DNA from: Chlorokybus atmophyticus
Taxonomy: Eukaryota; Streptophyta; Chlorokybophyceae; Chlorokybales; Chlorokybaceae
Reading direction: 5' to 3'
Assembly (NCBI GenBank): GCA_009103225.1
Contig: RHPI01000575.1
Location: 342,313 to 406,312 of the forward strand
Length of the DNA stretch: 64,000 bases
The notes under the pieces are model-generated. The model was not told the DNA's origin. It searched no databases and was given only the letters and a program-made list of their open reading frames with translations. Below, piece after piece: positions 37,205 to 50,241 of the stretch. The translations under genes were made by a program, and so were the position numbers. Position 1 is the first letter of the stretch. Each line of letters starts with the position of its first letter.

Positions 37205-40200
37205 TCATTCCATAGTATTCAACCCTGCCTCAAATTCATCCAAGTCCAGACCCCCTGCTGGCAACTCCTGTTCAGGAGTCTCACTGCTCTCCACCTGCTC
37301 GCTAGCCATGTGTAAAACACCATCTGCTTGGCCTGAAGCACCTCCCGAATTGGAACTCAGCTCTGCAGCCTTCGGAGTTTCCTTCTGCGCAGACTCGACC
37401 AACGTGTTCAAAACATTGTGCACCGCGAGCTCCGCATCGTTGTCATGATCTTGGCCTTGCAATGCAGCCTTGCGCTCTAGCTCCATAGAGGCCAGCTCAG
37501 CAGCCATTGCATCATGCTCAGCCTGCGCAACAGCAATGCATAAGTGTGTTACACATGCAAAATGGGAGCCCCCACCACAGAGTCAGCAAACATTGCTTAC
37601 TTGCAGAGTGGCAGCCTGGTCCCAGTCTTCTTGCTCAACGGCTTGGTCTATACTGGCCTGCAGCGAGTTGCATGCTTCCTGTAGCGATTGCCACCTTGCG
37701 TGCACATCATGTTTACCGTCTGCCAATTGCTCCGCCGCTGCTGTGCTTGTGACAGTGTCATGCTCGGCTCTTTGTGCTGCTTCAACTGGCTGTTCTCTAT
37801 TGCTTGCCATTGTAACCTCAACTTGCGTGACATTCATGGCGGGACTTGGTGTTGACGCATCATCAACTTCTGCTGCGAAGCCGTATATGTCCTCCAATAC
37901 AGCAATCTCTGCACAGCACGCTGCTTCTTCCTCCTGGAACGAAGCCACATGTCACCAAGCCCACGAAGCCACACGTCCCAAAAGTTATCATTTGACACAC
38001 GATAACTCTTGTGACATGTGAACAGGTGTCACATGTATTGAATACAAGACATGTGAACAGGTGTCACCTGCAAGAACGCTTTAATGTCGTCAGGGGCATC
38101 AATCTTGGCTTCCTTCGTGGACTGCAGCAGTTGCCTGAGCCGTCGCCAGCTGGCAAAGGCTGCGCGCCTGGATACAACCAACACATTGTCACTGTATGCA
38201 ACGCCTTCATGTACTTCTGTTATATCCAAGGTATGGAATGCAGCATTCCATGCAAAGCAGCATCTCGCATGCTTTGTACAAGCGACATATACTGATAGCA
38301 ACATAACAAGTAGACAATGCGTGCTGAGCTGGCGTAGCACTGCTCATCTGACTATTCGTGCAGACATTGGCAAAGTATCATAGCGAACAAGTCTGCATCC
38401 AAAATGACGTTATAAATGTAGCAAGTTTGCATACCTTGAAACACTCTTCAACTCCCCTTGCATACTGCCAAGCAGCTGTTGTTGCAACACCTCGCCCTCC
38501 GTCGCGCTATCTAGTCGAGCAGCCAACTCGCTTGCTTCCTGTGTACACTCGGGTGAGAACAGGCAACAACACGGCACCACATTGTCATCAATGCCAATGC
38601 ATAGCAATCACCACACACAGAGACCAACTGACAACCATACAAACATATCACTGGTGTGCGTACCGCAGCTGCAGCATCGCGCTCAGCAGCAACAGCTTTC
38701 GCCTCATTCGCAAGCCTCCCGGCTTCTTTAAAGTTGCGGGCAGCAGCAGCAAGTTTCTTTTCGCTCTCCAGCTCAGGGATGCGCTTCTCAGCCGCGGTGG
38801 CTCTCTGCTGGGCGGAAGCCACTTGCGCAGCAAGCTTGAGCTTATGAGCTGCAGTCTGCTGCAGACTCGCTTGCGCTGCGTTAATTCGACCGCGCAGATT
38901 GGCTGCTTCGGATGAGGCATCTAGTTCCTCCTGCAACAACACATGCACGTATATAGACACGTGCACACACATACACGTTTGATTATACACAGAAGTGCCT
39001 ATCACCAGTGCAATAGCGTCTGAGTTTGGGAGGAATCACCCATGCTACAGTGCTCCAGAAGGTCAAATGCTGATGGACTTGTAACGACAAACAAGGGAAT
39101 GAGGCAACATTCATGTGCTGAACAGCACCTGCTTGAGTTGACGATCGCGCTGACGAGCAGCCTGTTGCACATATAAATGGCGCTGTTTGACGTCCGCTTC
39201 AGCAGCCGCAAAAGAGGCCAATCTTTCCGCTGCGGCAACAAACTCCCGATGACTGTTACCAGCTTCTTCCGCATCCTCGGCTGCAAGGGAGGCCGCATTG
39301 CGGGCAACTTCCAGCTCTTCCAGTTGCTCCTCGCATGCTCGCAACTCCAACTGTGCAGAGGCTTTCTCCTGTTCCACTTTTCGCCTCGCCGGCGCAAACT
39401 GCTCGGTGCTCTCTGCTATGCGCTTGACCACATCAGACATTTTATGGCGCCTGTCCTCGATCTCACTCAACTTGGCCTCCAACGCCGCGCGCAACTTGTC
39501 CGCTTCCGCTTGCAAGCTGCAAAGCAACAAGGGATGCGTTATCACTGAACCCCAGATTGCAACACATCAGTGTTGAAGAGGCAGCAAACATCAACACAAC
39601 CGATAAGATTACTGCTGATTTCAGCCACCAGCTGTGCCAATAGGCCTTTTTAATAAAACATGCGCACAATTACGTTGATTTTTCACCTGTTACATTCAGC
39701 TTGCAGAGCAGCGCGTACTTCAGCATCTGATCCGCTGGCTTCTTCAGCAAGCCGCAGCAGTTCGGCTTCCTCGTCAGCAGCCGCCCGCACCTTGGCTTCA
39801 GCTTCCCTGCGCGCAGCCTCGTACTCGCTGCTACGAGCGCTCAACTCGGCGTCTGTGGCCTCGTGCTGCTGCTGGGCTTTGGTTCTAAGTAGCGCATCCA
39901 CTTGCTCAATCGCTAATATCAGTTGAGAAGCCGCTGCGGCAGCTGCCAGCCTTTCCGCCACTTCATCTTGCACGCTTTGTTCGGCTGCCTCCACCGCTTT
40001 GTCTGCGGCTGTTACTCAAAACAAGTTGTACATTAAAATTTTGTCACAGCCCATTCAGGAACACCATGTCACCAAGATGGGCACAGATACAGGCAGAGAT
40101 GGCTTGCTCAAGTTCTCCTCAGGGAAAATGTGTCTTTCTGCAATGTGTTCGCACCGTTGAAAGAATGCATGTGCGGACACACTTAGCACCTTTATCAGCC

Positions 40201-42734
40201 GCCTTGGACTTGGCATCCGCGTCCATCAACTGCTTTTCAGCCACAGCAATGCGGCTGGAGAGGGCGTCTGCTTGCTCAAAGTCCTCTGCTTCACTTGCCT
40301 TCACCTAAGAAAGCGAGAGAGCAGTCGTTGTAGAAGCAAAGGTCACTCCCTTGCAGCAACAGTGCCAGAAGTCAATGATTAAAAGTAAAACCAATATGAA
40401 ACAGTTGCTATGGGGGACGGTCGGATACGGGGTGTGTAACTCGACAAGTGAACCGTTATACAACTCATGACATCAAAGGAAATTGTTCTGATGCAACCAA
40501 CCTGTTGTTCCTCCAGCTCTGCCAGTTGAGCGGTAGCTCTTCGTCGCTCCTCTGCTGCTGCTCTTCGTGCTGTGAAGGCGCGTGCGCGGGCAGCGAATGC
40601 TTGCTGTTGCCTTTCTTGTAACACTCCTATAGCACGCCTGTGGCGGGCTTCCATCACCTGGGGAAGGCCTGGTGAGTTGCTACAGTTCTCATGGGCAAGG
40701 ATAAAGGGCGAAGATGTCTGTTTGGGTCAGCAGGCACCTGCAGTTGTGCGCGCAGTTTGTCCATCTCATTGTCTGCCTGTGCAATCAATTGCGCCTCAAG
40801 CCGTCTCAAAGAGTCACCACCATCATCGTCCCCAGCAACAGTAACAGCAGCGTGCTGCGACGCAATGGTTGCTTCTGCTGCAATCGTGGAGGGCATGCTT
40901 GGTTGTGGAGGCGTGACTGCTGACGACATTTCTGTTGACATTACGGTTGCTTCCGGTTCTCGCGCAACGTGCTGACTACTTGTTGATGGTGCTGGTGTAT
41001 CTGCATGAGCTTCATTGGCGTGCTCAGATGTGACTGTGTGAAGCCTGCCCTGGTCTGCCGGTAGCAGGTCTTCTTGTGATGGTTGCGAGGAAGTCGCCGG
41101 CAATTGTTCAGCGATGTGTTCCATATGTTGGGAGTCTTCAAGAACAGCCGGTGGAAATGATGTTGCTCGTTCTTCTTCGCGTGCATAACCTACCTGCATA
41201 GCCCAATGGTTACATCGCTCACACAAGGTTTCAAGGTATACAATCACCTATGCTTACTGTTCTGCAGTAAAACAACCACTCACCCTAAAGCTCCGCTTTT
41301 TCCTACGGCTGTCTGCAGGCACTGCATGGCATACACAGCTGAGCATCAAACCACATATACTACCCATCAGGTAGCTGTAGCAAACCTCTTAGAGTGCTAT
41401 GGAACACAATGTGCATACATACAGAGTTGATGGACAGGACGGTACAAGGCAGTGCTTTGCCTTTCAGCCATACCTGTTGAGTGCGAGTTCGGACCGGGCT
41501 GCTTCGCAACTGATGCAGTGACAAAATTGCTGGGTTGGATTGGAGGCGACACAGTAGGTTGCAGAGAGGTGATGCTTGTGACATTATTGCTTGTCATAAG
41601 AACATGTGCAATGGTAGGAGGCTCGGGTTCCATGGTGACCTCCAAACCACTGCAGAGGTTCATGTCATATAAGAAAACAACCATTGCGCAACAATGCTTC
41701 TTGAGTACCACAGTGTCGTGTCAAACAAACCTGAAGAGGTTCTCATCAAGGGGTCCACTGGATACCCCCATGGGTGTGGTGGAACTTTCAGCTTGAGGTG
41801 GCAGACTGCTGCTCGTCAACTCCATGACAAAGTCCATACCATCAAACAACCCACCGCCAGTGTTATCATGCAGTGCGGCTGTTGGCTGTGGGCTGACAGC
41901 TGGCGAAACTGCCTTGGGAGAGCTGAGACGCTCAGCTGCAGCTGCCTGCGCGTATCAACAGCTGCAGCGTTCGCTTCAAGCTGACTGTATGCTCACAAGC
42001 ATTGACTGTGCGTGTTGTGCGTAAGATGAAACCAATGCACATACGTTTGAGCGCAGCTGTCGGTTCATCTGCAGCATGACAGCTGTCACTGCCTCGCGCA
42101 CTTGGTCGACCTTCCTGGCAGAAGCACACAAGCGAAGGTTTGGAAGATGGACACAACACGCTACCGTTCTTGCAAGGCAGCACCCACAACAGCTATGCTC
42201 GTGCGCATGCATAACAACACATGCAACGTTCCTATGCGCTTGAATGCCTGCTGTTTTGCAACAGCAACGTGAGACAGTGCTGCTGTGTGACAGTACTAGC
42301 TAATGGATCAGCTAGTATGAGTCGCTAAGAGACTGACTGAAGTGTAATCCTTCAATCACAAAACTGCTTTCAACAACGCTTACCCTTGCCAGAAATTACG
42401 ATCCTTGGCATCGGTCAGCTCAGAAACAGCCTGGTCCATGCGTGACAGCACCTCCGTGGCCTGGTCAATGGCTGACCCGTCCACTCCATGTTTGTCGAAA
42501 GCTGAGAGCAGGCCTCCAGCCTTTACAACAAGCGTAATTTTCTTACCCAATTGACAGACATGCTTGATCACGGGAGGTTAAGACACAGAATACCTCAGCA
42601 GCACAGTCCACCTGAGCATAGAGTGCAGACAGCTTCTCCGCCGCCTGCTGCTGGTGCTGCTCCCCGCCACCAGCCTGAGGCGGAGAGGCAGAGGCATGGG
42701 GGCTGCGGCTGCCGCCAAACACCTTCCTGAACAT
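37205..42734 (-). CDS. Long coiled-coil protein with UVR-like motifs, function unknown
   Basis: Fifteen exons (42594-42734, 42384-42520, 42045-42114, 41731-41945, 41474-41649, 40738-41189, 40502-40657, 40200-40304, 39687-40008, 39129-39516, 38664-38930, 38435-38538, 38068-38167, 37601-37933, 37205-37522). The start, MFRKVFGGS, resembles a cytosolic protein with no signal peptide. The middle has an acidic Phe motif (GGGLFDGMDFVMEL) and a Ser/Thr/Pro-rich linker. The C-terminal two thirds is Ala/Glu/Arg-rich coiled coil. Three segments fit the UVR pattern of an aromatic pair in a basic/acidic helix: EDFEQADALSSRI, RNFKEAGRLANEA and EDWDQAATLQ. In UvrB/UvrC and Clp proteins this motif mediates protein contacts. 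I recognise no named family; it may be a trafficking or scaffold protein. The start codon is 214 bp from that of the divergent ER protein gene. Confidence 0.75.
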
Positions 42735-42948
42735 CACGCCACTTCCTCCTCCCTCTCCTCCTCTTCCAACAGCAGCGCCAGCACGTCCGCCTTCCGCACC
42801 TCAACAGCCTTTGCCTCCCACCCAGGACGGCTCTCGGCCTGATCAGGCCAACCGCCGGTGCTGGCCTGGTACAACCAAGACCAAAAATTGTGCAGCTTTG
42901 CCTGCGGCGGCGGCGGCGGTAAGGCCGAGGAGGACGTGGTGGCGCGCG
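42735..42948. promoter_or_regulatory. Bidirectional promoter region of the two coiled-coil genes
   Basis: This 214-bp GC-rich interval lies between two divergent starts and contains a GGC repeat near 42904-42919. It must supply 5' leaders for both genes. Confidence 0.5.
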
Positions 42949-45863
42949 ATGGCGATGCGGACGTCCTCGGCGGGGGCCGGGGCGTCGTTCTGGTTGCTTT
43001 GTGTTTTGGCGCTCCTATCTGTGGCCGTTGTGGCAGCGGAGCCAAGCGCCCAGCATGCTGCCTCTGTTAGCTCCGCTGAGTATACAGCGGCTCTAGCCAA
43101 GGCTGCGGCTGCGGAAGCACGCAACAAAATTCTCGGTGAGGACTTAGCTATTAACAACCTCAGCATAAGGGTTTTGCTGTGGAACCTTGCAATGAAGCCA
43201 TGGGTCCAGGGTGGTCCACTGTACCAGGTCACGTCATGACAGTTGCATGTTGAGAATTGGCTACTAGTTGTTTGTGCTTGCGGCGTTATTGCCGATTGCT
43301 GCTTTCTGTTACGCTTGTGCGACTGCAAGCTGCCAGCTGCTGTGTGCATGCAACTGGTGTTTGTTTCGCTTTGGTTTGGACGTTCTGTGATGCTTTCCAA
43401 CAGTTTCTTCTAGAATTGCAACTCTTGACTTCTCTTGTGCGAATTTAACTCTTCTTGAATATGAACACAGAGCTCGAGCTTGCAGCCGCTAAGAAGGCGG
43501 TACAGGCCTCCGAGGATTTGCTAGCCAAAGCGCGGGAGTCACACAAGAGCGAGCTGGAAAAGGTTCTTGCAGATCTGCTTGCCGCAAAGGTAAACAATGC
43601 TGCCAGTGGGTTGTTGTGCAAAACAGTTTGTTCAACAGTATCATTCTGTGCGCATGTGGTGGTTTGTGAGGCTTGCACTACAAGCGAATAAGTCCTGTTT
43701 GCATGCATGTGGCAGGCTGCAGCGTCAGACGCCTCTCATGGAGCGGGTCAGGTACAATAAGAGTTAGCTTGGAGCTGAGCTGTTTGTTGTAGAGCAGGAC
43801 GACGGTTGACTTTGACATTGCTGAGCAGGTCGCTGAGTTGCAGAACCAGCTGAAAACTGTTTTGGACGAGTTTGCGCAGTACAGAGAGCGCCAGTCCCGT
43901 GTGCTTAAGCAGGTAAGAGCGGCCATGCTTGCACAGAGTTTGTTTGCCGTGCAATGCAAGGCGCTTGCATATTGGCTGTGTGGGCAGAGCGTAGTGACAA
44001 TGCTTCGCAGCATGCCAAGCATGTTGCTTGGCATGCCGAAACACTTTTAGTTGTGTCTGTAGCTTGGCTCACTGTTTGGAACACTCAGGTGGAGAGCAAG
44101 GCAGATGAACTGCTTCAGCGCGCATCGTCCGCAGAGACCAAGCTGCAGGATCTCAGTGTAAGCACGGTTAAAGAAGGCTTGACCTATGCGTGCCTGGCAT
44201 AGGTCAAAGTATAAGGACGTGAGTCTTTGTTACAGAACGCGGATTCCTCGAGCAAGGCAAGGGCTGAGAAGGCTGAGTCGCACCTCACCGACCTGCAGGT
44301 TGGAAAGCACAGCTAACCTTACACTTGTGATCACTGGTGCTATGTGCTGTAAGTAGTTGTCAACGTCCTAATTCTTGGCTAGCCGTTTGGAGAGCGGCCT
44401 AGCTGTAAACATGGACGAAGATTGGAGCGGTTGTTTGCAATCGCTGGCACACTTTAGGCGGTGCAAAAGGAGATTTGCTTTGTACTGTAATATGGCTGCC
44501 AGACATGACGTACACTGCTCGTGCAGTATTGTGTAAACCCTGCATGTGACGCTTCATGTGCACAGGAAGCCATCAACAAGGCTAAGAAGGACCTGGCGGC
44601 ACGCACTGAAGACCTTGTTGCTGTAAGTAGCAGCTTTGGCCATATCGATTGCATGGTGCTTTCGTCTTGTGTTTCCGCCATTTGCAGCGTGAAGTTTGCC
44701 TAACTTGCCACTGTGTGCAGCTGCAACACGCATGGATGCCTCACTGGCTGCAAGCCAGATACGCTGCAATCAAGGTGAGTTCTACGCAAAATTTGTATCC
44801 AATATAGGCATAACTCTCTTACACTTGTTTAAACGAGATTCAAGGCATACAATCAGAGTCACTAAGTACCAAGTCGCCTGACATCCATTCATTGAAGTGC
44901 AATACAACCCACCTGACAATAGTAACCTTGTCCATTCCAGGTGCTTGCGGATGATGTTCATGCCAAAGTCAAGCCCACTGTGGACCAGGCAACTGGCGCG
45001 AGCAAAGCATACATGAGCAAAGTTCTGGACGCCACCAAAGACGTGCGCACAAAGGCCATGGACGCAGTCAAGCTAACTTGGGAGAAAGTCAAGGTAGCAT
45101 TTGCCTGGGCTTGTTTCGTGTGCAAGTCCTGTGTCATTGCAGGAGTGTTTGTGACTCTTGCTTGCATGTATGTGTGCAGCCTGTTTGGGCAGAAGTGGTC
45201 GCAGCATGGGAGCGTTTCGTGGCTTCAGCGGCGCCATACATCACGCAGGTCAAAGCACAGTGGCACAGATTGGTTCAGCTCGCCTCGCCCCACGCGCGCG
45301 CGCTCAGTGGACACGCCAACCGTTACTGGTCGACCGCGTCCGTGAAAGTCTCTGAACTGCACGCCAGATTTGCCGAAACACAGATCGGCCAGCGCGTTGA
45401 TGAAGGGATCGCGCGGCTGCAGTCGGCCATAAAGCATGCGCTCATGCAACACGAACTCACCGCACGCTTCGCCACCGACAAGGCATTGCGCTCACTGGTA
45501 TGCGGTGATCGGCATGTACATAATTCAATATATATATTGGTGCTTCATGTTACAGCACGTTTGAATCTTGTTGCATTTTGTCGTGTGATGATTGAACATA
45601 CCGTTGCTTGCCCGCAGGTCTCTTTGGTGCTGGCCGTGCCGTTGTTCTTGGCGCTGTACTTTGTGGCCACGCTGTTGACGTTGCCTTTCTCAAGGAGGAG
45701 AAGACCACAGCCTCCTGCAAGAAAAAGCGTGAAAGCGCCCGCTGTTGTAGTAGTAAAGCCGGCATCATCGTCATCGTCATCACGGGTGTTGGGTTCATCG
45801 CAAGCGCCTGTTACAGGTGATATCGCCGAGCGCAAACCCAGAATGAGCATGCGAAGGGAGTGA
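42949..45863 (+). CDS. Secretory-pathway coiled-coil protein with C-terminal membrane anchor
   Basis: Eleven exons (42949-43135, 43471-43589, 43716-43751, 43829-43912, 44089-44157, 44236-44298, 44566-44622, 44721-44774, 44941-45093, 45180-45497, 45618-45863). An N-terminal signal peptide (SFWLLCVLALLSVAVVAAEP) is followed by a coiled coil (ELAAAKKAVQASEDLL; VAELQNQLKTVLDEF), each short exon coding one or two heptads. Then come a Trp-rich hinge (AWMPHWLQARY), an amphipathic region, and one hydrophobic segment (VSLVLAVPLFLALYFVATLL). The tail is short, basic and Ser/Pro-rich. This layout recalls a plant family of ER or nuclear-envelope coiled-coil proteins annotated as myosin-heavy-chain-like (Arabidopsis At2g24420/At4g31340), but I cannot confirm homology. 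The coil would lie in the lumen and the basic tail in the cytosol. Confidence 0.8.
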
Positions 45864-47688
45864 GCATGGACCGGTTGTAGTAGCGCGCTTGTGAAGGTGT
45901 GGTCGTGTGTGTGGCTTTTATGTACATAGTATTGTACGTAAAGCCTGTCTTGCTTCATGTGGCTGGACTTGGGTAATGTAGTTGTGTAATAAAGCAACAT
46001 GCGTATGGTGAAGGCGTAGGTGTGCACATAGCGCATGCGCAAGTTGCCTTGTGCATGGTCGTGCTGTAGTGTTGTTGGCACCATCATGTATACTGTCCTG
46101 TAGTTTGGAAGCATTGCTGAAGTAATGACGTGTGATCACAGAGCAAGCACATGTATGCAAGCTCGATAGTGGCCAAAGTCACAAGGTTGGTGGAAAAGTA
46201 GGCAGGATGAAGGAATGCGAGTGGCTTAGCCCAGCGGTTGTGCATGTGCTGGAGCTGGGTGTACAAAGTATGCAATGCAGAATTCATGCATGCATGACAC
46301 ACGCAACTACCACCAGCATATACACATTCCCTCTTGCATCTTTTGTACACAGTCATCAAGTACAACGGGGCTATGCACTCATTAGTATACTACCTACTTA
46401 TCTACCTTCACTACCGCCCAACACCCCGTCACACATGAACACATGTTTACCTGCCCATACGGGCTGTTGTCAGTCATTGGCAGCAGGTACATCACGGCAA
46501 TATGCACAGCAGCGACAACAACTCCCTCATCCTGCCCTCCTCCTCTGCCTCCCTGCGTGTTTGCTGGCCGCCAGGCAGCTGGTGGCTGTCTTGTGCAACA
46601 AGCACTGCGAACGTCAGCAGTGCTGTGCGTGCTGTGCTCCAGCGCCCCAGCTTGTGTGTAGTATGCAATGAGGGGTTGCGAGGGCATGCATAGGTTATAA
46701 GTTGTAGTTCAACCATGCAGTTACAGGCTATGATCAAAGGCAAAACATACACCATAGGCCATGCATGTGTGTGATGTGGTTGCAGCGTGATACATGTTGA
46801 ACGTGTCTTGTGCACCACAATGCATATGCCCTACAGCACTTCGGCATCCACCTGAGGTGCACACAAAACTTAAAGAGGCTCTCCCTTCCTTCTTGTCCAT
46901 TCCCTCTCCTTGTACTACATGCATCCACGTGTGACCGAGCACCACATGTCACATGTCACATGTTGTCATCGAGCCTGATTTTGCTCGTAAGATGTCACCG
47001 TTGACACAAGCCTCCCTGCCTCTTTTGCTTAAGAGGCTTGTATACGGGGGCTTCTGCTTGAGTAAATACGATAAGCTAGCTTGGATAACTGAGTGATGTG
47101 ACCCGGTGGTATAACGTATATGCTTATTATTTGCCTGCGATGCGCCGCACCACGGTGATGCTGGTATGCTTGCAAAGGTTGCATTGCGCATTATTGTACA
47201 CTCTTGCCAGCATTTCGTTCAAGTGGATGCATCCGCGCTTGTATAGAGAGAATTTGCTATATGACAACGAAACAACATGTAAAGTTTGCTATCAAGCATA
47301 CGAGACAAGCAACTTGCTTGAAGGCACGCGAGAGAGAGAGGAAGTCCGAGCCTAGTCGTAAAGCTCACTTTGATTGCTATATGTGTTAGCGGAATTGCAT
47401 ATGCTTTACGAGCACTACGTTTATGTTGAAGTTACTTTTGCAACACGTATGGTTTTATTTACTTGACGTAAGTGTAGACAACATACAGATTTAACTATCT
47501 TTGGCTTTTGCGCTTTGTGCTCATGAATTGCTAATGATTGTTATTGTTGATATTGTGTTGATGGTATTGTGGTGCTCGGTGCACTCGGCTGCAAACCATA
47601 TGAGAAAAATATGTTGTGGCAGCTCCGGCACGAAATTGCCGCCAGAAGGAATAAACTTCAACCTGCGATTTTGGCGGGAAAAGGGGGG
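45864..47688. other. Gene-poor region
   Basis: 1.8 kb with no convincing exon on either strand. The many short open frames lack motifs and coherent splice sites. The left side should hold the 3' untranslated region of the ER coiled-coil gene. A (GA)5 run is at 47331-47340. Confidence 0.5.
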
Positions 47689-47927
47689 NNNNNNNNNNNN
47701 NNNNNNNNNNNNNNNNNNNNNNNNNNNNNNNNNNNNNNNNNNNNNNNNNNNNNNNNNNNNNNNNNNNNNNNNNNNNNNNNNNNNNNNNNNNNNNNNNNNN
47801 NNNNNNNNNNNNNNNNNNNNNNNNNNNNNNNNNNNNNNNNNNNNNNNNNNNNNNNNNNNNNNNNNNNNNNNNNNNNNNNNNNNNNNNNNNNNNNNNNNNN
47901 NNNNNNNNNNNNNNNNNNNNNNNNNNN
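47689..47927. other. Assembly gap (239 N)
   Basis: Run of unknown bases. Open frames crossing it are not meaningful. Confidence 1.
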
Positions 47928-48742
47928 TGTGGCAATTTGAGCTTGTGTTCAGGGGGGGACCTGGACTTCTGGTACAACCTGGCGAAACAGGCATTGGCGA
48001 AACCGGAAACCCGGCACCGCGTACACACTGTTCCTGAAAGGCAGGTCCAAAGTGGAGGTCACTGCATGGGGCGGCTCTGCGTACTGTGCGGGTTTTGTGT
48101 GTGGAAGGAGAGATCAGTGGGGTGGAGGGCGCCACACCGGCCGCGCCGCTGTGGCGAATTGTTACACAAGCGGTGGACTCCCGTCTCATTGCCCTGCCCT
48201 GCCCTGCCCTGCCCTGACCCGCCATAGTGAGTGGTTGTGCGTGTTTGCCTGGTTGTGCGACAGCTTGTTGCTGTGTGCTTGCCGTTATCGCTGTGTGCCA
48301 CACTCGGTGAACGTAGAGAGCTGCCTGATTGTTGTGTTGTCGTGCTTGTTGCTGGCCGCAAGCTCTCCAGTGGGGCATACAGTTCTGGTTATCGCCGAGC
48401 ACAGCTGTCTGAAACTTGCCTGCTGCTGGTGCTTATGCATAAGCGTGCGCAAGCATGCACAAGCGTGAACAGGAGAAGTTGATGTACATACTGCTGCTGT
48501 AAGAATAGCCAACAAAGTCACTGCTTCGCATTTGCCGGGTAAGGGTTGGGGTAGACACAAGCAAGGCATGGAACACAACATCTATGGTACACACGCATAC
48601 TATACCACGATGGCGGTCAGCCATTGGGGTTTTCACTCTGTGCACCTCGCACCCGAGAAAGCGCTTGCCTCACCCAGCGTCATGTACGCAGCCAGGTGTT
48701 GAAACCCAGCCTAAATACCACAAGACCACTTCAGAAGCCACA
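47928..48742. other. Region right of the gap, possibly one stray exon
   Basis: The stretch 47950-48041 can be read as GDLDFWYNLAKQALAKPE and onward, ending at a GT donor after AAAGGCAG. It may be the last visible exon of a gene lost in the gap. Support is weak because no partner exon is visible. A (CCCTG)n run lies at 48190-48215. Confidence 0.3.
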
Positions 48743-49034
48743 ATGTCCAGTTGGCGAGCAGCTGCTCAGTTCCTGAATGACATCTTTCCGACTATGAGCA
48801 TGTTGCTGGCCGCGCCTCCGGGTACCTTTTATGTAAGTGATAGGTACAATCAGTAGTGTTCGTTTATAGTTTGACCAGGTCTGGTTGCAGCGCGATTGAC
48901 GGGGTTGTGTACAGGGTTTCAGCATGCACCGTGAGTTAAAGAAGCTCAGAGCTGAGCTGGGCTTTGGATTGGACAATCTGGACCCTACCCGTGGTACATC
49001 CAATGTTCCACCCAATCCTATCATGTCTCTCTGA
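48743..49034 (+). CDS. Putative small protein, about 69 residues
   Basis: ATG 48743 opens an exon ending at a good donor (TTTTAT|GTAAGT, 48832). A second exon from 48915 (after gtgtacag) continues in frame: GFSMHRELKKLRAELGFGLD, then NLDPTRGTSNVPPNP, and a stop at 49032-49034. The N-terminal part, FLNDIFPTMSMLLAAPP, is hydrophobic; the middle is a charged helix. A charged helical frame (RRGFKEVKDSIIDDTRDRLN) continues directly downstream in the +1 frame to 49191. Either a further intron or a one-base error may connect the two and make a longer protein of about 120 residues. I recognise no family. Confidence 0.45.
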
Positions 49035-49195
49035 AATGCGCCGTGGATTCAAGGAGGTCAAAGATTCGATTATTGATGATACACGGGACAGGTTGAATAG
49101 ACTGGAGGTAGAAGCTGAGGCACTGATCAAGGCGCGTGGGGCAAAGGCTTTTGCAAGGAACCCTACCCCTCGCGGTGCACAGGAAGGTTGAGACT

Positions 49196-50241
49196 TGCAG
49201 TACCATTAAATTGTGTGACATGTGCGGCTGTAGTTGTGCGACAAGTCGGTTGGTGTTCTGCTACCTGTATTGCTCATCACAACCCCGCTCTATTTGCGTG
49301 CTAAGGTAGAGCACATTCTAGTCGATGAAGCTGTGCCCGTGTCTTGATGAAGTTGCTTTGTTCGGTACTTGTAATTGTGTGCATGTCACCTTGCCGTCGC
49401 ATCACCGGTTAGCCTGTACAATGTGACAAGCGGGGAAACATGTTTGTTACTACCATGCACAGGAAAGGTTGACATACAAAGTGATATGTAGTGTGCAACA
49501 TTTATGCGACTGGCATAATGTGGAGCACGATCCAAAAACCAGTGAGACCACTACACCACAGTACAGTACACATGTTCATGTACATGGTCTGTGCTGTAAA
49601 CAGTAGCCGCCCTTCGCACGGGGCCCTTCAATGATGGAGGCGGATGTGGCGCCTCGCCGTAGGCTGATGGGAGGGCAGGCCAGGAGGCAGCAACGGGCGG
49701 AGCACAAGTGTCAGGCGGGCGGTGTGGGTGTGTTGTGGTGCGTGCCATGCGACAGGGGCACTGGATGTATCAAGTTGGTGAGTGAGCGTGTGTGCGGCGT
49801 ATACAAGATATGCCATGCGGATGTGCTGATGAGAGTGGGACAGTCACTGCACGTGTATACATTTTTAAGAGCTAGTATGCTACATTGTGTATATATAGGT
49901 CATCTTATGAACAGTTGCAGGTGCTGACACCCATCCTAAGCAGGCGCTTGACATGCTCTTACAATCAACTTGTATAGTCAGAGGTGCACACGAGTCTCGC
50001 TGCGCAGTGATGACAGCGATTGCTCCACCACAGGGTCGCGTACTAGGGGTTTCAAATACCCACTGGGTGGGCACGTGCGCAGAACACAAGCAGCAGCACA
50101 GAAACACGAACAACACGGTGCCTAAGCAAGCATTCAAGCAACCGCGTTGACATGAAACAAGTAGGCCTACAGCAACAAATTGAGTCAACAAGTGCGAACT
50201 ACCAATGTACACGCAGTATGTGCAGTGCTGACCACTACACC
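49196..50241. other. Intergenic region
   Basis: About 1 kb with no supported exon, between the small putative gene and the PA28 stop. The 3' untranslated region of the PA28 gene should lie at the right side. Confidence 0.5.

Noticed and set aside
47521-48402. Long frames through the N gap
   Set aside because: They are open only because unknown bases are translated as X.
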